Shown: positions 31,439-41,391, counted from the stretch's first letter. The stretch is 64,000 bases of DNA from Variovorax sp. Sphag1AA (GCF_014192575.1 NZ_JACHYC010000001.1:248001-312000), one strand, 5' to 3'. Notes: a model not told the origin generated them from the sequence alone. Made by a program: numbers and translations.

Positions 31439-32785
31439 TCATTGGGCTGGCGCCAAACCCGAATCGGTCCGCGTGGCTGGCACGCTCCGCGGCGCTCGTC
31501 TTGCGGCAAGAAGCACGAACATCGATGCGGCCACGACGATGCCCAGACTCAATCCCAGATCTCGGTAGACGAACCATGAATGGACGATGCTGTGATTGCG
31601 CATCAGCTCCATCCACACGACGGGGATCAGTGCGGGCGAGACCACGATCAGGAAATCGGCGACCCGACCCTTCGTGAAGCGCCCGCGGACCAGCGTGAAC
31701 GCGAGCAGCGCCGCCGCGATGGCAAGCGAAAGCACGAAAAGCGGCCAGCCCAGCGACTGGATGTTCGCTAGCGTCGGAGTGCCGATGTGCACTGAAAGCT
31801 GTTTCCCGATTTCGCCTTGCGGGTCTTCCACAGTCCGCCTGACGATGTTCGAGAAAACCTCACTGATCACCTGCTGCGGTCCCAGGAAGATCGCGCTGAT
31901 CACCCACTTGCCGATCCATGTCGCCGCATAGCTGAAGAACCATGTGAGCGTGACGCCGGTGGAAGACAGCAGGAGCGACCTTGCGGACACGTCCGGACGA
32001 TTCCAGCGCGTGGCCGCGATGATGAGGAACATCATCAGGGCGGGGGTGAGGGGCGGGTTGACGAGGAAATCGACGAACGCGAAGAGGGCGCCCGAAAGCA
32101 GTGCGATCCACAGCAAACCACTGCCATCGTGGGGTCTGGACTTCAAATGCACCGCCGCGGCCCAGGCCGTGGCAAGGCAGACCATGAGGCCGACCGCATG
32201 CACGGTCACGAACGGAAACGTGAATAGATCGGTCGTCAGAAAGAGTGTGCCCAGCAGCGACGCCACGATCGGCATCGGAAGCACGCGCGTGGATGCGTGC
32301 AGGAGGCCGACGCTCAGGATGGTGAGAAGAATCAGGCTGACGTAGTGCACCCGGGCGAGCGGTATGCCCGCCCACAACATCGGCCGCAGATAGACGTCGT
32401 AGCCATGCCAATAGCGCATGTAGGGCGCGACCTGGACGGAGGCGCCGTCCCGGAGATTGCTGACCAAGGCGCCGCAGGGATCGGCCTTCTCGGTATTGAT
32501 GCCGACGATATAGCGGTGTTCGAGAGCGCGCGTCAGCGCCGATTTGCCCTCGGGAGGGATCGTGCCCGCGCCCAGCGCGATGCATTCCGTGAACAGGTCC
32601 ATGCCCTGACCGTAAGGTCCGGGATCCCAGTTGCTCGCAATGAGCCTTCCGGTTCCCACATCCTTGCGGAGTCGCTCCTGCACGCGGCCCGAATCGAGCG
32701 TCTGTATGGCGACCATCAGCATCACGAAGACGACGTTGAGCGCCAGCAGACAAGCGGCCGCCCTGATCACGAATCTGAAACTCAT
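31439..32785 (-). CDS. Polytopic membrane protein, probable glycosyl/polysaccharide function
   Basis: Protein of 448 residues from ATG 32785, with about 10 transmembrane spans. After the first span is a long periplasmic part (residues about 28-115: LDSGRVQERLRKDVGTG, NWDPGPYGQGMDLFTEC, MRYWHGYDVYLRPML). No known family was recognised. The ATG lies 2 nt after the GT2 stop, so the two are made together; a GT2 polyprenyl-sugar synthase followed by a polytopic protein is a common pair in which the second flips or transfers the sugar. Confidence 0.65.
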   Translation of the reverse strand: MSFRFVIRAAACLLALNVVFVMLMVAIQTLDSGRVQERLRKDVGTGRLIASNWDPGPYGQGMDLFTECIALGAGTIPPEGKSALTRALEHRYIVGINTEKADPCGALVSNLRDGASVQVAPYMRYWHGYDVYLRPMLWAGIPLARVHYVSLILLTILSVGLLHASTRVLPMPIVASLLGTLFLTTDLFTFPFVTVHAVGLMVCLATAWAAAVHLKSRPHDGSGLLWIALLSGALFAFVDFLVNPPLTPALMMFLIIAATRWNRPDVSARSLLLSSTGVTLTWFFSYAATWIGKWVISAIFLGPQQVISEVFSNIVRRTVEDPQGEIGKQLSVHIGTPTLANIQSLGWPLFVLSLAIAAALLAFTLVRGRFTKGRVADFLIVVSPALIPVVWMELMRNHSIVHSWFVYRDLGLSLGIVVAASMFVLLAARRAPRSVPATRTDSGLAPAQ

Positions 32786-32787
32786 TT

Positions 32788-33768
32788 TCAGGCCCCGCGA
32801 TGGAAGGGAGCCACTTGCAGGTACATCAGCCGCTTCAGTTCCTGGCGCCCGCGCGTGACGGTTTCGAGCACCATGCCGGCAGTCAATGAGAGGCAAGCCA
32901 GGATCATGATGCCGGTCGCAAGGATCGCGGTCGGAAATCGGGGCACGAGACCCGTGCGCGACCATTCGATGACAACAGGCGTCGCCAGTCCCAGCGACAC
33001 CACGGCCAACACGAAAGCGATCACTGCGAAGAACAGCAGCGGCCGTTCATGCTTGTACAAGGCCAGGATGAGACGCAGGATGCGCAGGCCGTCGGAATAG
33101 GTTGACAGCTTGCTGACCGACCCCGGCGGACGCGCGCCGTAGGGCGTCTCGATTTCGGCCACCGGCATGCGCAGTTCGAGCGCGTGGACCGTGAGTTCGG
33201 TTTCCGTTTCAAATCCCTTCGACAGTGCGGGGAACGATTTGACGAAGCGCCGCGAAAAGACGCGATAGCCCGAGAGGATGTCGGTGAAGCTTTTGCCGAA
33301 CAGCCAGGCAACAAAGCCGGTGAGGACGGCATTGCCGAACTGATGGCCGGGGCGGTAGGCGTCCGCCGTGTCGTGCACGCGGCACGCGACCACCATATCG
33401 TTTTCCTCTTCGATCAGACGGGCGATCATTTCAGGCGCGGCGCTCGCGTCATAGGTCGCATCACCGTCGACCAGGACGTACACATCGGAGTCGATGTCGG
33501 CGAACATGCGGCGCACCACGTTGCCCTTGCCCTGTCGGCGCTCGACGCGAACGATGGCGCCGGCCTTCCGCGCAACTTCCTGGGTGTCGTCGCGCGAATT
33601 GTTGTCGTAGACGTAGATGTCGGCGTGAGGGAGGCTGGCCCGGAATCCGCGTACCACCTGCTCGATGGCCGCCTCCTCGTTGTAGCAGGGAATCAGCACA
33701 GCGACCCGCGGCGCTGCGGGGATTGGCCTTGATTCGGCATGCTGCGAGACAACGCTGAGTGCTGTCAT
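32788..33768 (-). CDS. Glycosyltransferase family 2 with two C-terminal membrane spans
   Basis: Protein of 326 residues. The catalytic domain shows VAVLIPCYNEEAAIEQVV, YVYDNNSRDDTQEVA and VYVLVDGDATYD with the metal-binding DGD. The last 90 residues contain two hydrophobic spans (LLFFAVIAFVLAVVSLGLA and ILATGIMILACLSLTAGMV). This layout fits DPM/ArnC-like enzymes that put a sugar on a polyprenyl phosphate. The partner is the polytopic protein 2 nt downstream. Confidence 0.9.
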   Translation of the reverse strand: MTALSVVSQHAESRPIPAAPRVAVLIPCYNEEAAIEQVVRGFRASLPHADIYVYDNNSRDDTQEVARKAGAIVRVERRQGKGNVVRRMFADIDSDVYVLVDGDATYDASAAPEMIARLIEEENDMVVACRVHDTADAYRPGHQFGNAVLTGFVAWLFGKSFTDILSGYRVFSRRFVKSFPALSKGFETETELTVHALELRMPVAEIETPYGARPPGSVSKLSTYSDGLRILRLILALYKHERPLLFFAVIAFVLAVVSLGLATPVVIEWSRTGLVPRFPTAILATGIMILACLSLTAGMVLETVTRGRQELKRLMYLQVAPFHRGA

Positions 33769-33969
33769 TCGATTCCTTGATTCGATGGAGCGCTTGGTTG
33801 CGTTTTATAACAGGACCGCTGGTGTGCGGATCCGGGCGCGTTGCCGTCAACGTCCGCAGCAGCGCGGCCGGCACGCGTTCGACGCGGTTCGCGGACGGCA
33901 GATCGTCCGCATTGAGCAGCAACACCATAGCCGTAGCGGCTGCGACCCCGGCGTTGAGCGTCCCGATGC

Positions 33970-34932
33970 CTACGTGCTCGGCTGAGTGGGCCAGTGCGTC
34001 ACCCGCCTGCGCGCCTGCCAGACCTTGATCGGCACCCGTACCGCGTTCGACGCGGCGGCCTTGACGCGATCCACCGCTTCGTTCTCGCCGATCGGGTGGG
34101 GCGACATGCCCAGGCGCCGCAGGACCTCGTTGAAGCTGTGGGCCTTCGTGACTGTGTCGGACTTGAGCGTGCGGAAGGTGAACGCGAGCGATACGGAAAG
34201 GCCATCCAGGGTATGAACCCGGTGTGGCGCGATGAACGGGTGGTGCACGCCGAGCCCTGGGTGGAGGTCGAAGTGCATCGCCTTTTGCTCGAAAGACGGC
34301 TTGTAGGTCGGCCGCCAGGCGCCGAAGGCGGAGAGCAGATGGTCCTTTTCCGCGGGGCTCAGGATCTCCTCGTCGGCGGGATCCCAGAGCAGCACTTCCT
34401 TGTCGCCGCGCACCTGCAGCAGGAAGTTCATCTCGCGGTCCATGTGATAGGGCGTCACCGCGCCGCTGGTCGATACGAAGATGTAGGTCGAGAACCAGGT
34501 AACGACGGGATCGGTGTCCGAGATGGCTGCGGCGATTTCGGCCAGCAGGCTCTCGATGAGCGGCCGGTAGGTCGGATCGCGCTCGGGGTTGTAGATGCAG
34601 ATGTAGGCCTTCAATTCCTCGAAATGCTCGAGCGTTTCCTCGAGCGAGAGGCCGTCCCGGTAGCGGTCATAGGACGAATCAAAGTGGGCATTGCCGGGAA
34701 TGATGCCCCGTCTCAGCTTGACGAAGTCACCCGGCAGGCGTCGACACAGCGCGAACAGCGAGTCCAGTTCGAGTAACGGATGTTCGGCCAGTCTGTGGCG
34801 GACGATGAAGGGCTGGCGGTTGTATGAGCTACCGACCTCGTCGGAATCGAAATCGAGCAAGGCGTTGGATCGCGACCTTTGGTCGAGGGCATATGCGGCA
34901 GCACGTTCGCGCGGAACGAACTCTCCAAACAT
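33970..34932 (-). CDS. JmjC/cupin-like putative Fe(II)/2-oxoglutarate oxygenase
   Basis: Protein of 320 residues. The core reads VTPYHMDREMNFLLQVRGDKE, with HMD as the first part of the facial metal triad, and later GLGVHHPFIAPHRV with the distal His. The ending ILRRLG-like segment (EVLRRLGMSPHPIGENEAVD) matches the frameshifted paralogue at 14690-15699 (KLGLKPRPIGESVFWD). The enzyme probably hydroxylates an unknown target in the cytoplasm. The ATG follows GGGGAG. Its place next to polysaccharide genes is common for such cupin-like genes but does not tell the substrate. Confidence 0.78.
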   Translation of the reverse strand: MFGEFVPRERAAAYALDQRSRSNALLDFDSDEVGSSYNRQPFIVRHRLAEHPLLELDSLFALCRRLPGDFVKLRRGIIPGNAHFDSSYDRYRDGLSLEETLEHFEELKAYICIYNPERDPTYRPLIESLLAEIAAAISDTDPVVTWFSTYIFVSTSGAVTPYHMDREMNFLLQVRGDKEVLLWDPADEEILSPAEKDHLLSAFGAWRPTYKPSFEQKAMHFDLHPGLGVHHPFIAPHRVHTLDGLSVSLAFTFRTLKSDTVTKAHSFNEVLRRLGMSPHPIGENEAVDRVKAAASNAVRVPIKVWQARRRVTHWPTQPST

Positions 34933-35061
34933 CGTGACCTACTCCCCTGAAAGAATCCAAACTCGCGCATCGCATGCACGCGGGAGATTGAAAACAAAAG
35001 GTTACTCCTTTGCTGAGCTAGCGCATACGGGAAAACCCTCGGATATGCCTTCCGACAGATC

Positions 35062-35994
35062 TCAGGCGCTGTTCCGCCCCGCGGCCCTTGCATTGAGATA
35101 AACCGCATAGAGCGAGGTCGTCGCGCAGATGAAGAGCCGGTTGAGCTTCGGTCCGCCGAAGCACACATTGGCAACGACCTCCGGCAGGCGGATCTTGCCG
35201 ATCAGCGTGCCGTCCGGCGCATAGCAGTGCACGCCGTCGCCGGCGCTGCTCCACAGGTGGCCCTGGGTGTCGATGCGGAAGCCATCGAAGAGGCCGCTGT
35301 CGCAGGTTGCGAAAACCTCGCCGCCGCTGAGCGTGCGGCCGTCCTCGGCCACCTGGAAGCGACGGATATGGCGCGGCCCATCCGTGACGTGCGTCGCGCC
35401 GGTATCGGCCACGTACAGCAGGCGTTCGTCGGGCGAGAAGGCAAGGCCGTTGGGTTGCACGAAGCCATCGGCCACGCGCGCCACCGAGCCGCTCTGCGGA
35501 TCGATGCGGAAGACGCAGCGGTCGCCGATCTCGCTTGGCGAGGCATCGCCTTCGTAGTCGCTGTCGATGCCGTAGCTCGGGTCCGAGAACCAGATACTGC
35601 CGTCGGACTTCACCACCAGGTCATTCGGCGAGTTGAGCCGCTTGCCCTCCCAGTGCGAGGCGAGCACGGTGCGCGAGCCGTCGTGCTCGACGCGCGACAC
35701 GCAGCGCCCGCGATGCTCGCAGGAGACGAGCCTCCCTTGCAGGTCGACCGTGTGGCCGTTGGTGTTGAGGGCGGGTTGGCGGAAGACCGAGACCGAGCCG
35801 TCGGTTTCGTCCCAGCGCATCATGCGGTCGTTCGGGATGTCGGACCACACGAGATAGCGCCCGGCAGCGAACCATGCCGGACCCTCGGCCCAGCGGCATC
35901 CCGTGTAGAGCTTGTCGACATGCGCGGTCGGGAAGATGAGGCGGCTGAAGCGGGGGTCGAGCACTTCGTAGCTCGCTGCGGTTTCAATCGTCAT
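35062..35994 (-). CDS. SMP-30/gluconolactonase family protein
   Basis: Protein of 310 residues, six-bladed propeller pattern. Key pieces are CRWAEGPAWFAAGRYLVWSD (metal Glu), LNSPNDLVVKSDGSIWFSDP (Asn and Asp of the metal site) and VQPNGLAFSPDERLLYVAD. It would open sugar-acid lactones in the cytoplasm. It is the last gene of a sugar ABC operon, separated by 30 nt from the permease, so it probably acts on the oxidised form of the imported sugar. Confidence 0.9.
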   Translation of the reverse strand: MTIETAASYEVLDPRFSRLIFPTAHVDKLYTGCRWAEGPAWFAAGRYLVWSDIPNDRMMRWDETDGSVSVFRQPALNTNGHTVDLQGRLVSCEHRGRCVSRVEHDGSRTVLASHWEGKRLNSPNDLVVKSDGSIWFSDPSYGIDSDYEGDASPSEIGDRCVFRIDPQSGSVARVADGFVQPNGLAFSPDERLLYVADTGATHVTDGPRHIRRFQVAEDGRTLSGGEVFATCDSGLFDGFRIDTQGHLWSSAGDGVHCYAPDGTLIGKIRLPEVVANVCFGGPKLNRLFICATTSLYAVYLNARAAGRNSA

Positions 35995-36024
35995 GAAGTT
36001 TCCTTGGATGTCCTGTCGTTTTCG

Positions 36025-36993
36025 TCAGCCCGACTGCCGGCGGCCGCGGCCGTACACCAGCAGCATCGAGATGATGACGACGCCATAGATGACCTGTCGT
36101 CCCATCTCCGGGATCTGCATCACCGAAAGAATCGATTGGAGCAGGGTGATGAGGATCACGCCGACGACGGTGCCGAGGTACGAGCCCTGGCCGCCGAGGA
36201 TGTTGGTGCCGCCGAGCACCACGGCCGCGATGGCCGGCAACTGGTAGGCGTCGCCCATCGCCTGGTAGGCCTTGGTCGAATAGCCGGTCAGCAGCACGCC
36301 GGCCGCTGCCGAGCACGCGCCCGCGATTACGAAGCACAGCAGCGTGATGCGGCGTGTGTCGATGCCCGAGAGATAGGCCGCGCGTTCGCGATTGCCCACC
36401 GCGTAGATCGCGCGGCCGAAGGTCGTGCGGTGCAGCAGGAACATCGTGGCCGCCCCGACGGCGATCCACACCAGCAGCGCGTTCGGGATGCCGAGCAGCG
36501 ATCGGCCGGTCGCAATGAGGTGCATCGCGGGTGTTGCGCGGTCTTGCGGTGCGAAGCCGCCGGTCTGCACCACGATCAGGCCTTGCGCCACGGCGTTGAT
36601 GCCGAGGGTGAAGATCATCGACGGCACGCGCAGATACGCCACGCCGATCCCGTTGACCAGCCCCAGCACTGCGCCGCAGAGGATGCCGAACGGAATCGCG
36701 ATCGCCGCGCCCGCGCCGCCCCACCAGCCCGCGGCAGCGGCCGACATCATTCCGCCCACGGTGACCAGCCACGGCACCGACAGATCGATGCCACCGAGCA
36801 GGATCACCAGCATCGCGCCGGTCGCGATCACGCCGAGGAAGGACGCGATCTGCAACTGCAGCAGCAGGTAGTCCGGGGAGAGGAAGTTCTTCGAATAGAG
36901 GCTGCCGACGAGAAGCAGTGCGACGGTGCACAGCGCGCCCGCGATCACCCGCAGATGGCTCGATCGCTTTAGTCGCAATGCCAGTGTGCTCAT
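36025..36993 (-). CDS. Sugar ABC transporter permease (RbsC/AraH family)
   Basis: Protein of 322 residues from ATG 36993. It has about ten transmembrane spans and the family segments ILLGGIDLSVPWLVTVGGM, GIGVAYLRVPSMIFTLGINA, and AAVVLGGTNILGGQGSYLGT. It forms one half of the membrane channel of a CUT2-type importer, paired with the permease encoded 8 nt upstream. Confidence 0.92.
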   Translation of the reverse strand: MSTLALRLKRSSHLRVIAGALCTVALLLVGSLYSKNFLSPDYLLLQLQIASFLGVIATGAMLVILLGGIDLSVPWLVTVGGMMSAAAAGWWGGAGAAIAIPFGILCGAVLGLVNGIGVAYLRVPSMIFTLGINAVAQGLIVVQTGGFAPQDRATPAMHLIATGRSLLGIPNALLVWIAVGAATMFLLHRTTFGRAIYAVGNRERAAYLSGIDTRRITLLCFVIAGACSAAAGVLLTGYSTKAYQAMGDAYQLPAIAAVVLGGTNILGGQGSYLGTVVGVILITLLQSILSVMQIPEMGRQVIYGVVIISMLLVYGRGRRQSG

Positions 36994-37001
36994 CCCGGGC
37001 C

Positions 37002-37988
37002 TCACCTGAATATCTCGAGCCGGTTGGTGACCTTGAGCAATCGCAGCGAACCGAAGCTCACCGCAGTCAGCAGGATCACGCCCTGGAAGAGGGGCTGCCA
37101 CAGTGGTTCGAGGTCGAACACAAAAAGCAGGTCGCCAATGGTGCGCAGCACGAGAGCACCGAAGATCGATCCGATCGCGCTGCCTGATCCGCCCGCCAGC
37201 GAGGTCCCGCCGATGACGACTGCGGCGATCGAGTTGAGTGTGTAGACCCCACCGATCGCCGACGAGGCTTCGCCCGAGTAGGTCACGAAGGTCAGCAGCA
37301 GTCCGCCGATGGCCGCCAGGAGCCCCGCGAGCGTATAGGTGACGATCTTTGCGCGACCGATCGCGACGCCGGACATGTAGCTAGCGTTTTCCGACGAGCC
37401 GATCGCCAGCGCCGCGCGTCCGGTCACCGAGCGGCGATAGGGCACCCATACCAGCAGCACCACCACGACGAGCACCACCAGCATTGTGGGGATGCCGCCT
37501 GGCAGGGCGCCGGTGAGTGCGTCGGCAAGCCCTGCATGCACATCGCCACCGGGCACGGGCCGAAGACCCAGCGCGAGGCCGAAGTAGATGATGCCGGTGG
37601 CCAGCGTGGTGATGATCGGCTGAAGGCGGCCGTACACGATGATGATCCCGTTGATGAAGCCGCACAGCGCGCCCGTCGCCAATACGGCGACCACGCCGAG
37701 GCCCGCTTGCAGCGGCGTGCCGATCACGAGATGCGAGGCCATGCAGTTGGCAAGCACGAAGACCATGCCCACAGAAAGATCGATGCCCGCGGTCAGCACC
37801 GGCAACGTCTGCGCCATCGCGACGATCGCGAGCAGCACGCCCTTGTTGGCGGCAGTGGTCAGCACCGGCGTGCTCCAGCCGACCGGATGCTTGGCGATAT
37901 AGAGCGCGAAGATCAGGACGAACATCGTCACGGTTGCGAAGACCGCGCGGTGTTCGCGCAGGTGAAAGCGCCAGTCGGCATGCATCAT
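37002..37988 (-). CDS. Sugar ABC transporter permease (RbsC family), second subunit
   Basis: Protein of 328 residues. It contains VLTAGIDLSVGMVFVLANCM, GRLQPIITTLATGIIYFGLA and AAVVIGGTSLAGGSGSAIGS, the marks of CUT2 permeases. The start ATGATG overlaps the ATPase stop by 4 nt. Two different permeases with one double ATPase suggest a heterodimeric channel. Confidence 0.92.
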   Translation of the reverse strand: MMHADWRFHLREHRAVFATVTMFVLIFALYIAKHPVGWSTPVLTTAANKGVLLAIVAMAQTLPVLTAGIDLSVGMVFVLANCMASHLVIGTPLQAGLGVVAVLATGALCGFINGIIIVYGRLQPIITTLATGIIYFGLALGLRPVPGGDVHAGLADALTGALPGGIPTMLVVLVVVVLLVWVPYRRSVTGRAALAIGSSENASYMSGVAIGRAKIVTYTLAGLLAAIGGLLLTFVTYSGEASSAIGGVYTLNSIAAVVIGGTSLAGGSGSAIGSIFGALVLRTIGDLLFVFDLEPLWQPLFQGVILLTAVSFGSLRLLKVTNRLEIFR

Positions 37989-39505
37989 GCGGCGGCCTGC
38001 TGAAGGTTGAGGGCGCTCGACACCAGCGCCCGTTCGGTGAGTTCCGCGCCGGCCAGCCAGCGCACGATGCGTCCGTCGTAGAACACCGCGACGCGGTCGC
38101 AGCAGCCGATCAGCTCTGCGTAGTCGGTCGAATAGAGCATCACCGCCGCGCCTTCGTCGGCCAGCGCACGCACCAGCGTGTAGATCTCCTGCTTGGTGCC
38201 GACGTCGATGCCGCGCGTCGGGTCGTTCAGCAGCAGGATGCGCGGCGCGTTGATCAGCCACTTTCCGATCACCACCTTCTGCTGGTTGCCACCCGACAGC
38301 GTGCCGACTGCGTCGCTGGTGTCCGGCGCCTTGATCGACAGCCGGCGCACGATCTGTGCAACCGCCTGTGCTTCTTCCGCGGTGGCCAGCACGCCGGCAC
38401 GACTGAGCCTGTCGAGCGCGGCGAGGCTCAGGTTGTCCTTTACCGACATCGGCAGCATCAGGCCGTCGGTCTTGCGGTCTTCGGGCACCAGTGCAATGCC
38501 GAAGCGCGTGCTCTTGGCCTGCCTGGGATCGCGCACCGACGCAGGCTTGCCCTCGAGGCGCACTTCGCCGTTCACGCCGCGCAGCACACCAAAGAGGGAA
38601 AGGAAGAACTCGCGCTGGCCCTGTCCGTCGAGCCCCCCAAGCCCGACGATCTCGCCTGGCCAGACCGCCATGTCGATGTCGTGCAGCCGGTCGTTCCACG
38701 AAAGGCCGCGGGTCTCCAGCGCAGGTGCGCCGCCCGCGTCGGCGGCACGCGGCGGCGGCTTTGGCGGAAAGGCATGCGCGATGTCGCGGCCGATCATCAT
38801 CTCGATGGTTTCCGCGTCGCTGCGCGTGCCGGCCTCGAAGGTCGCGACATGGCTGCCGTTGCGGAACACCGAGCAGTCGTCGGCCAACTCGGCGATCTCC
38901 TTCATGCGGTGCGAGATGTAAATGATCGCGAGGCCTTCGCTGCGCAGGCGCTTGAGCAGCGAGAACACACGCTCCACATCCGCCGTGGTCAGCGCCGAGG
39001 TCGCCTCGTCGAGGATCAGGATCTTCGGGTCGCGTGCAAGCGCCTTCGCGATCTCGACCATCTGGCGGCGCGACAGCGTCAGGCTTTCGACCGGCGCCAG
39101 CGGATGGATGTCTTCGGCGCCGGCGCGCGCCAGCGCAGCCTCGGCGATGCGGCGTTGGGCCTTTCGGTCAATCAGGCCGTACTTGCGCGGCGGATTGGTG
39201 ATGCAGATGTTGTCCGCCACGCTCAGGTCCGGCATCAGCGACAGCTCCTGGAAGATGCACGCGATGCCGGCTGCGACCGCTTCCTGCGGATGCGAGAAGC
39301 GGCGCTCGGTGCCTTCCAGCACGATGCGGCCTTCGTCGGGCCGCACCACGCCCGCCATGATCTTGATCAGCGTCGATTTGCCCGCGCCGTTCTCGCCGAG
39401 CACCGCGTGGATACGTCCCGGCTCGCAGGCGAAGCTGGCGCGCTCCAGCGCGCGCACCCCGCCGTAGCGCTTGGAGACGTCGACCAGCCGCAGGATCGGT
39501 TCCAA
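37985..39505 (-). CDS. Sugar ABC transporter ATP-binding protein (RbsA type, two NBDs)
   Basis: Protein of about 506 residues. The first NBD is complete: Walker A GENGAGKST, signature-like LTLSRRQMVEIAKAL, Walker B ILILDEATSAL. The second NBD keeps the signature LSGGNQQKV and LLLNDPTRGID but has a changed Walker A (GLDGQGQRE), as usual for RbsA. No ATG is available; a TTG at 39505 (EPILRLVDVSKRYGG) is the most likely start, with CTG at 39520 overlapping the binding-protein stop as alternative. It energises sugar uptake. Confidence 0.9.
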   Translation of the reverse strand: MEPILRLVDVSKRYGGVRALERASFACEPGRIHAVLGENGAGKSTLIKIMAGVVRPDEGRIVLEGTERRFSHPQEAVAAGIACIFQELSLMPDLSVADNICITNPPRKYGLIDRKAQRRIAEAALARAGAEDIHPLAPVESLTLSRRQMVEIAKALARDPKILILDEATSALTTADVERVFSLLKRLRSEGLAIIYISHRMKEIAELADDCSVFRNGSHVATFEAGTRSDAETIEMMIGRDIAHAFPPKPPPRAADAGGAPALETRGLSWNDRLHDIDMAVWPGEIVGLGGLDGQGQREFFLSLFGVLRGVNGEVRLEGKPASVRDPRQAKSTRFGIALVPEDRKTDGLMLPMSVKDNLSLAALDRLSRAGVLATAEEAQAVAQIVRRLSIKAPDTSDAVGTLSGGNQQKVVIGKWLINAPRILLLNDPTRGIDVGTKQEIYTLVRALADEGAAVMLYSTDYAELIGCCDRVAVFYDGRIVRWLAGAELTERALVSSALNLQQAAA

Positions 39506-39516
39506 AGCCGGAACCG

Positions 39517-40638
39517 TCAGTTGTTCTTCTCGTCCTTCGACATGATGTCCGTCGCCTTGAGATTCACGTCGCAGGGCGGGAAATCGTTCGTGGTGAAGAA
39601 GTTGTCGGTGAGGTCGGGGAAGTAGTTCTCGCCGGCCTTGAAGTTCGGATGCGACGCCATGGGGATCGGCACCGAAATCATCTGCGGCATCACCTTGCCC
39701 TGCAGCGCGGCAACGGCGGCCTTCATCGAGATGGCGACGAGACCCGGCGACTGGCCGAGCGAAGCGCACACCAGGCCTTCCTTCGCGTGTTCCACGCAGA
39801 GCTTGCGGAAGCCGTTCTCGGCCTCGCCCGCGACCGGGATCATCTTGTGCTTGGCGTCGATCAGCGCACGCACCGCGCCGGTGGAGCCGCCTTGCACGAA
39901 CATGCCGTCGAAGTTCTTGTGCACTGCCACGGCATCGGCGACTGCCTTCTGCGCGGTGCCGTCGTCCCAGTTGCCGACGACCTCGACCACCTCGAACTTG
40001 TTGCCCGGCGCTTCCACGACCTTGCGGAAACCGAGGTGACGATCGCGGTCCACCGAGTTGCCCGGCACGCCGCGTACTTCGAGCAGCTTGCCGCTCTTGC
40101 TCGGGATGTTCTTCACCACCCATTCGCCGGACTGCTGGCCCATGGCGAGCTGGTCCTCGTTGACCATCATCACCTGGTCGCTGTCGAGCACGTTGTCGAA
40201 CGGCACCACGACCACGCCGGCCGCGTTCGCGCGCTTGATCACCGGCGCAAAGGCAGTCGGGTTGACCGCGATCGTCACGATCGCGTCGTAGCCGGAGTTG
40301 ATGAAGTTGTCGATCGCCGCGATCTGCGCTGCGACGTCGGTGCCGGTCGAGACGATCTTGAACTCCTTGATGTTGGATTTCATTTCTGGCGTCGCCGCGT
40401 AGGCCTTCGCCATCTTGATCATCTGGATGCGCCAGGTGTTGCCCACGAACCCATTGGCGAGCGCGATGCGGTACGGGCCCTTCTTGGCTGGCCACTGGAA
40501 GTACTTGGTGTTGGCGTCCCAGGGCTTGAAGCAGGCGGGGTTCTCGCCAGGGCCACTGACCACCGAGGGGCCGGCCGCCATGGCGGACGCAGCGACGAAT
40601 GCCGCTGCCGCGGCGACGATGCGGGTGCGAAAGATCAT
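39517..40638 (-). CDS. Periplasmic sugar-binding protein of ABC importer
   Basis: Protein of 373 residues from ATG 40638 after AAGGAG. A signal peptide covers residues 1-22 (ending SAMAAG). The body follows the type I sugar-binding fold: YRIALANGFVGNTWRIQM, AAIDNFINSGYDAIVTIAVN, GVVVVPFDNVLDSD, and GMFVQGGSTGAVRALIDA. It heads the operon binding protein-ATPase-permease-permease-lactonase. The bound sugar cannot be named. Confidence 0.92.
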   Translation of the reverse strand: MIFRTRIVAAAAAFVAASAMAAGPSVVSGPGENPACFKPWDANTKYFQWPAKKGPYRIALANGFVGNTWRIQMIKMAKAYAATPEMKSNIKEFKIVSTGTDVAAQIAAIDNFINSGYDAIVTIAVNPTAFAPVIKRANAAGVVVVPFDNVLDSDQVMMVNEDQLAMGQQSGEWVVKNIPSKSGKLLEVRGVPGNSVDRDRHLGFRKVVEAPGNKFEVVEVVGNWDDGTAQKAVADAVAVHKNFDGMFVQGGSTGAVRALIDAKHKMIPVAGEAENGFRKLCVEHAKEGLVCASLGQSPGLVAISMKAAVAALQGKVMPQMISVPIPMASHPNFKAGENYFPDLTDNFFTTNDFPPCDVNLKATDIMSKDEKNN

Positions 40639-40830
40639 TGCTGTCTCCTTGTTCTGGACGTGGGGCCCGCCTGAACGTGACCGCCCAAGGGGCGAAAACA
40701 ATGCCGCACCTGCACATCGTCCTCTGGGCAGGTTGCCCGATCATCATACAAATCAGGGTTTGTGCCAGTGGCTTGGGATATACCCTTGCCGACAGCCGCG
40801 GAGGAGGGGAGCGCGTAAGGTCGACGGCCG

Positions 40831-41361
40831 ATGAACACCCTTCAGGAACCGAAGCGGCGTCTCTTCATCGGGCTGTTTCCGGACGAACCGGTTCGAGCCG
40901 CGCTGGAGGCGCATCGCAAGACGTGGTCATGGCCCGCGGGCGTGCGGCTCACGAACGTGGCGCGCATCCATATGACGCTGCAATTCCTCGGGGAGGTGGA
41001 TAGCTCGCACGAATCGCTGCTCGCGCAACGGCTGGCCAATGTGCGCATGCGCCGGATGACGCTGCTGCTTTGCAGGCCGAAGGCATGGCACAACCCGATC
41101 GCAGTGCTGATGCCCGACGAGCACGCGGGCTTGCGCGCACTGCACGAGGACATCGCGCGGCAGGTCGAAAGCGTGGGAATTTTCTTGCCCCCCGAGCATT
41201 GGGTGCCGCATCTCACCCTCGCGCGAAAGACGCGCGGCGCAGTTCCGCCGACCGGGATGACGCCGATCACCTGGCAAGTGAATGAATTCGTATTGGTCTG
41301 CTCGCACACGGCGTATCCGGCGCGCTACGAGTTCATCGCGCGCTACGTCGCGCAGGGCTGA
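40831..41361 (+). CDS. thpR: RNA 2',3'-cyclic phosphodiesterase (2H family)
   Basis: Protein of 176 residues. Two HxTx motifs are visible: HMTL at residues 47-50 and HLTL at 127-130, the catalytic pair of 2H phosphoesterases. LFIGLFPDEPVRAALE and QFLGEV are typical of ThpR, which opens 2',3'-cyclic phosphate ends of RNA. It is divergent from the sugar operon and upstream of the response regulator, 30 nt away, perhaps sharing its transcript. Confidence 0.9.
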   Translation: MNTLQEPKRRLFIGLFPDEPVRAALEAHRKTWSWPAGVRLTNVARIHMTLQFLGEVDSSHESLLAQRLANVRMRRMTLLLCRPKAWHNPIAVLMPDEHAGLRALHEDIARQVESVGIFLPPEHWVPHLTLARKTRGAVPPTGMTPITWQVNEFVLVCSHTAYPARYEFIARYVAQG

Positions 41362-41391
41362 TCGTCAGGGTGCTTGCGGCAGAATCGAAAG

